Part shown: positions 62,170-64,000 of the stretch, piece by piece
How positions within the stretch are numbered: position 1 is the stretch's first letter
Layout: every line of letters starts with the position of its first letter
Source of the DNA: Hygrocybe punicea
Taxonomy: Eukaryota > Basidiomycota > Agaricomycetes > Agaricales > Hygrophoraceae
Reading direction: 5' to 3'
NCBI GenBank assembly: GCA_963556145.1
Contig: OY744465.1
Location: 6,448,001-6,512,000, forward strand
Length of the DNA: 64,000 bases
Program-made: the position numbers and the translations under genes
Notes under the pieces: model-generated
What the model was told of the DNA's origin: nothing
Databases searched by the model: none
Seen by the model: only the letters and a program-made list of their open reading frames with translations

Positions 62170-62940
62170 TGGGATGTACGTACCCGTTGCGTTCCCCTCG
62201 TCCTCGTCGTCTTCGTCTACGTCTCCGTCGTCCCCGTCCCCACCGTCCCTGTCCCCGTCGTCCCCGTCCCCATCGTCCCCGTCTCCGCGTTCCGGTCCCT
62301 GTCGTTCCCGTTCCCGTCGTTCCCCTCGTCGTCGTCATCGTCCTCGTTGTTGTCGTCATCCCCCGTAGTCCTTGTCGTCTGCTGGATCGTCGTCGTCGTC
62401 TCCCTCGTCCTGTCGTCTCCGTCGTCCTGTTGTCCTCTCGCTGGCCGTCTCCGTCCCGTCGTCGTCCCCTGGCTGGCCGTCTCTGCCCTCGTCGTCTCTG
62501 TCCTCGTCGTTGCCGCTGTGGTTGTCTCGGACGTCTGTCTCGGTCGTTGGCGCATCCTCGTACCCGGCCTCGCGAGTTTCCGTGGCCGTTTTCATCGGCA
62601 TCCGTTCTGTTTGCTGGGGTGGCCGTGGCGTTGTTTTCTGGGCTGGTGTTGGGTTCGCCTGTGTTTGTCGTGGGTGTAGCTGCAATCATTATAAACATTA
62701 GCATACAACTCACAAAAAATTCAAAAAAGACATTACCTTGGGTGCTCTTCTGCACCCGTTTCCTGTTGTTGACGCGTTCCTGTTGTTGACGCGTTGTTGA
62801 AAACGAGTCGTTTGAAGTCGCGTGAAAGCCAACCGGCAGTTGCCGATTTCCCAAACGGGTTCGAGTTGCCAAACATGGATGTGTGGCTGAAGCTTTTGAA
62901 TCTTCTGGCATGCACAACAATGCATGCATACCCAAAGTCA
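62170..62940 (-). CDS. Low-complexity Arg/Gly/Thr/Asp gene, divergent copy 1
   Basis: Minus strand. First exon contains ATRTRLGNRQLPVGF and RQQQERVNNRKRVQKST. The intron 62736-62680 (57 nt, gtaatg...tgcag) is followed by TPTTNTGEPNTSPENNATAT and then degenerate GAC/CGA/GGA-type repeats, open in all three frames (Arg-Gly, Thr-Gly or Asp-rich). The 5' segment at about 62880-62826 (GGCAACTCGAACCCGTTTGG, then AATCGGCAAC) is repeated in opposite orientation at 63577-63630, heading the neighbouring gene. Function unknown; it shares the pattern of short spliced 5' exons plus expanding repeats with the 46.6 kb gene. Confidence 0.4.
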
Positions 62941-62944
62941 GATC

Positions 62945-63570
62945 CTCAAAAGATGTAAATATAGTATACCTACCCTCATGTCAAATTTTGTATTTTATTC
63001 GGCCCTGCGTAAAGAGCTATTCACCATTTATTCCATTCCTCTGCCAGAATTGGACCCTTAATGATCTAACTTTGTCTTAAAAATCTGAAATTAATCTAAG
63101 GAGTACTTGAAGAAGTACTCATTGTGGTACACATAAGTGCCTGATTGTTGGTGGACCAGGACCTTTGTTGCAGCCAAGCAAATGCACAGAATTGTGCATT
63201 GTGGCTGACCCATCAACCGAGTCCAAACTTCAGCTTTACTCTGAACCTTTCATTTCTTGGCTACAACTGATTTCTGGGACCACCAAGTGCCAGGCACTGA
63301 TCATCAATACAATAGATACTTTACATAGTAGTTTCACAATTATTTTCATATTTTTCAGAGCAATATTGGTAAAGTTGCACTTTAAGGGTCTGAAATTGGC
63401 AGGGAGGTATCAATGAATCATAAATATCTCTCTATGTAGGGCATAATAAAATACAAAATTTGGGGAGGATGTAGTTATAGGCTACTTCTATCCCCTCATG
63501 GTCTTAAATGTGTTACAAAGTTGTTGTGCTCTATGCAATAACATTGAGAAAAGTCAGATCATGCTTACAT
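62945..63570. other. Divergent intergenic region between the paired low-complexity genes
   Basis: AT-rich; no gene seen. It would contain both promoters if the genes are transcribed. Confidence 0.4.
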
Positions 63571-63576
63571 ATAAGG

Positions 63577-64000
63577 CAACTCGCACCCGTTTGGGCAATC
63601 GGCAACCTCCGGCGTGCGTTCAATTGTCGGCGATTCGTCGCGTACTCCACAATGCGTCCACGAAAACAGCAGCAGCAAAATCAAGTAGAAGGTAAGTAGA
63701 TTTCTCAAATTTATTATCCATTACTATGCTAGCTAATATTGTTGTTTTTATGTAGAACTTTCTCATTGCCGTGCCGGGAATGGACCGCAACACGCTTGCC
63801 CGCGCCACGTCACGTCAACGCCAAACTGAAGGGCCGAAACGGCGGATGGCAGGCAACGACAAGGACAGAGGCGATGAGGGCACAGACGGCCAGCCAGGGA
63901 AGACGACGGGGACGGAGACGGCCAGCGAAGAGACGACAGGACGACGGAGACGACGACGACGATCCAGCGGACGACGAGGACTACGGGGGATGACGACGAC
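63577..64000 (+). CDS. Low-complexity gene, divergent copy 2 (runs off window)
   Basis: The 5' block GGCAACTCGCACCCGTTTGG is the inverted partner of that at 62.8 kb. The ATG at 63652 gives RPRKQQQQNQVE, then intron 63692-63755 (64 nt, gtaagt, gctaat, tgtag). Exon 2 starts NFLIAVPGMDR in one frame and continues into Arg/Gly and Asp repeats (RRGRRRPAKRRQDDGDDDDD). A stop in one frame is seen at about 63990, others run off the edge. The tail DDDDDPADDEDYGG also appears in the copy at 62.4 kb (DDDDDPADDKDYGG). Start and frame are uncertain. Confidence 0.4.

Noticed and set aside
61843..62789. Overlapping plus-strand frames in purine and CGT repeats
   Set aside because: All three frames are open through the simple repeats; splice signals and the duplicated 5' block support the minus strand.
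1..64000. CRISPR arrays, bacterial operons, ribosome binding sites
   Set aside because: Spliced genes and fungal transposons show a eukaryotic genome; the tandem arrays lack unique spacers.

Overview
The window looks like a repeat-rich, gene-poor stretch of a filamentous basidiomycete (Agaricomycetes-type) nuclear genome. The signs are very short GT-AG introns (about 40-65 nt), KDZ transposases with CxC-type cysteine clusters, a NACHT (NLR-type) NTPase relic, a Helitron of the fungal DUF6570/Rep/helicase type, Ty3/gypsy elements and a hAT element. No rRNA, confident tRNA or CRISPR was seen. The species cannot be named from this sequence alone.

Layout. 0-9 kb: duplicated and inverted gene fragments, one multi-pass membrane protein gene (3.5-4.9 kb, minus) and a broken KP4-like killer-toxin-type gene (7.6-8.7 kb, plus). 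9.5-16 kb, mostly minus strand: a small Cys-rich, single-TM secretory protein, a decayed KDZ transposase (10.5-13.6 kb), a 150-bp tandem repeat and a truncated NACHT gene. 17.3-25.2 kb: a nearly full-length Helitron ORF broken only by two in-frame TGA codons. It is followed by a coiled-coil gene broken by three more stops, and by a minisatellite.

27.9-44.9 kb is a nested retrotransposon pair. The outer chromovirus (27925-44877) has 566-bp LTRs, a CTTGC target duplication, gag, pro-RT, RNaseH-integrase-chromodomain and a C-terminal ASCH/PUA-like domain. It was interrupted by an inner element (31268-41074) with 795-bp LTRs and a CCGT duplication. Removing the inner element plus one CCGT restores the outer pol frame exactly. 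The inner element carries gag-pro, pol and, on the opposite strand, a three-exon gene for a coiled-coil protein with a Zn2Cys6-spaced cysteine cluster. Both elements end gag with a shifty heptamer directly before the stop and place pol in the -1 frame. The outer element appears to be self-primed (Tf1-like 11-nt complementarity), whereas the inner has a tRNA-type primer site.

44.9-64 kb: AT-rich spacer, polypurine tracts, a family of spliced low-complexity genes (46.7, 51.4-52, 62-63 and 63.6-64 kb), a tRNA-like sequence, a foldback repeat, two coding-capable minisatellites, and a hAT transposon (55562-58718, 8-bp duplication TCTTCACC) inserted in a host-type gene. Across unrelated genes the nonsense codons are almost all TGA where CGA is expected, which suggests C-to-T decay at methylated CpG.
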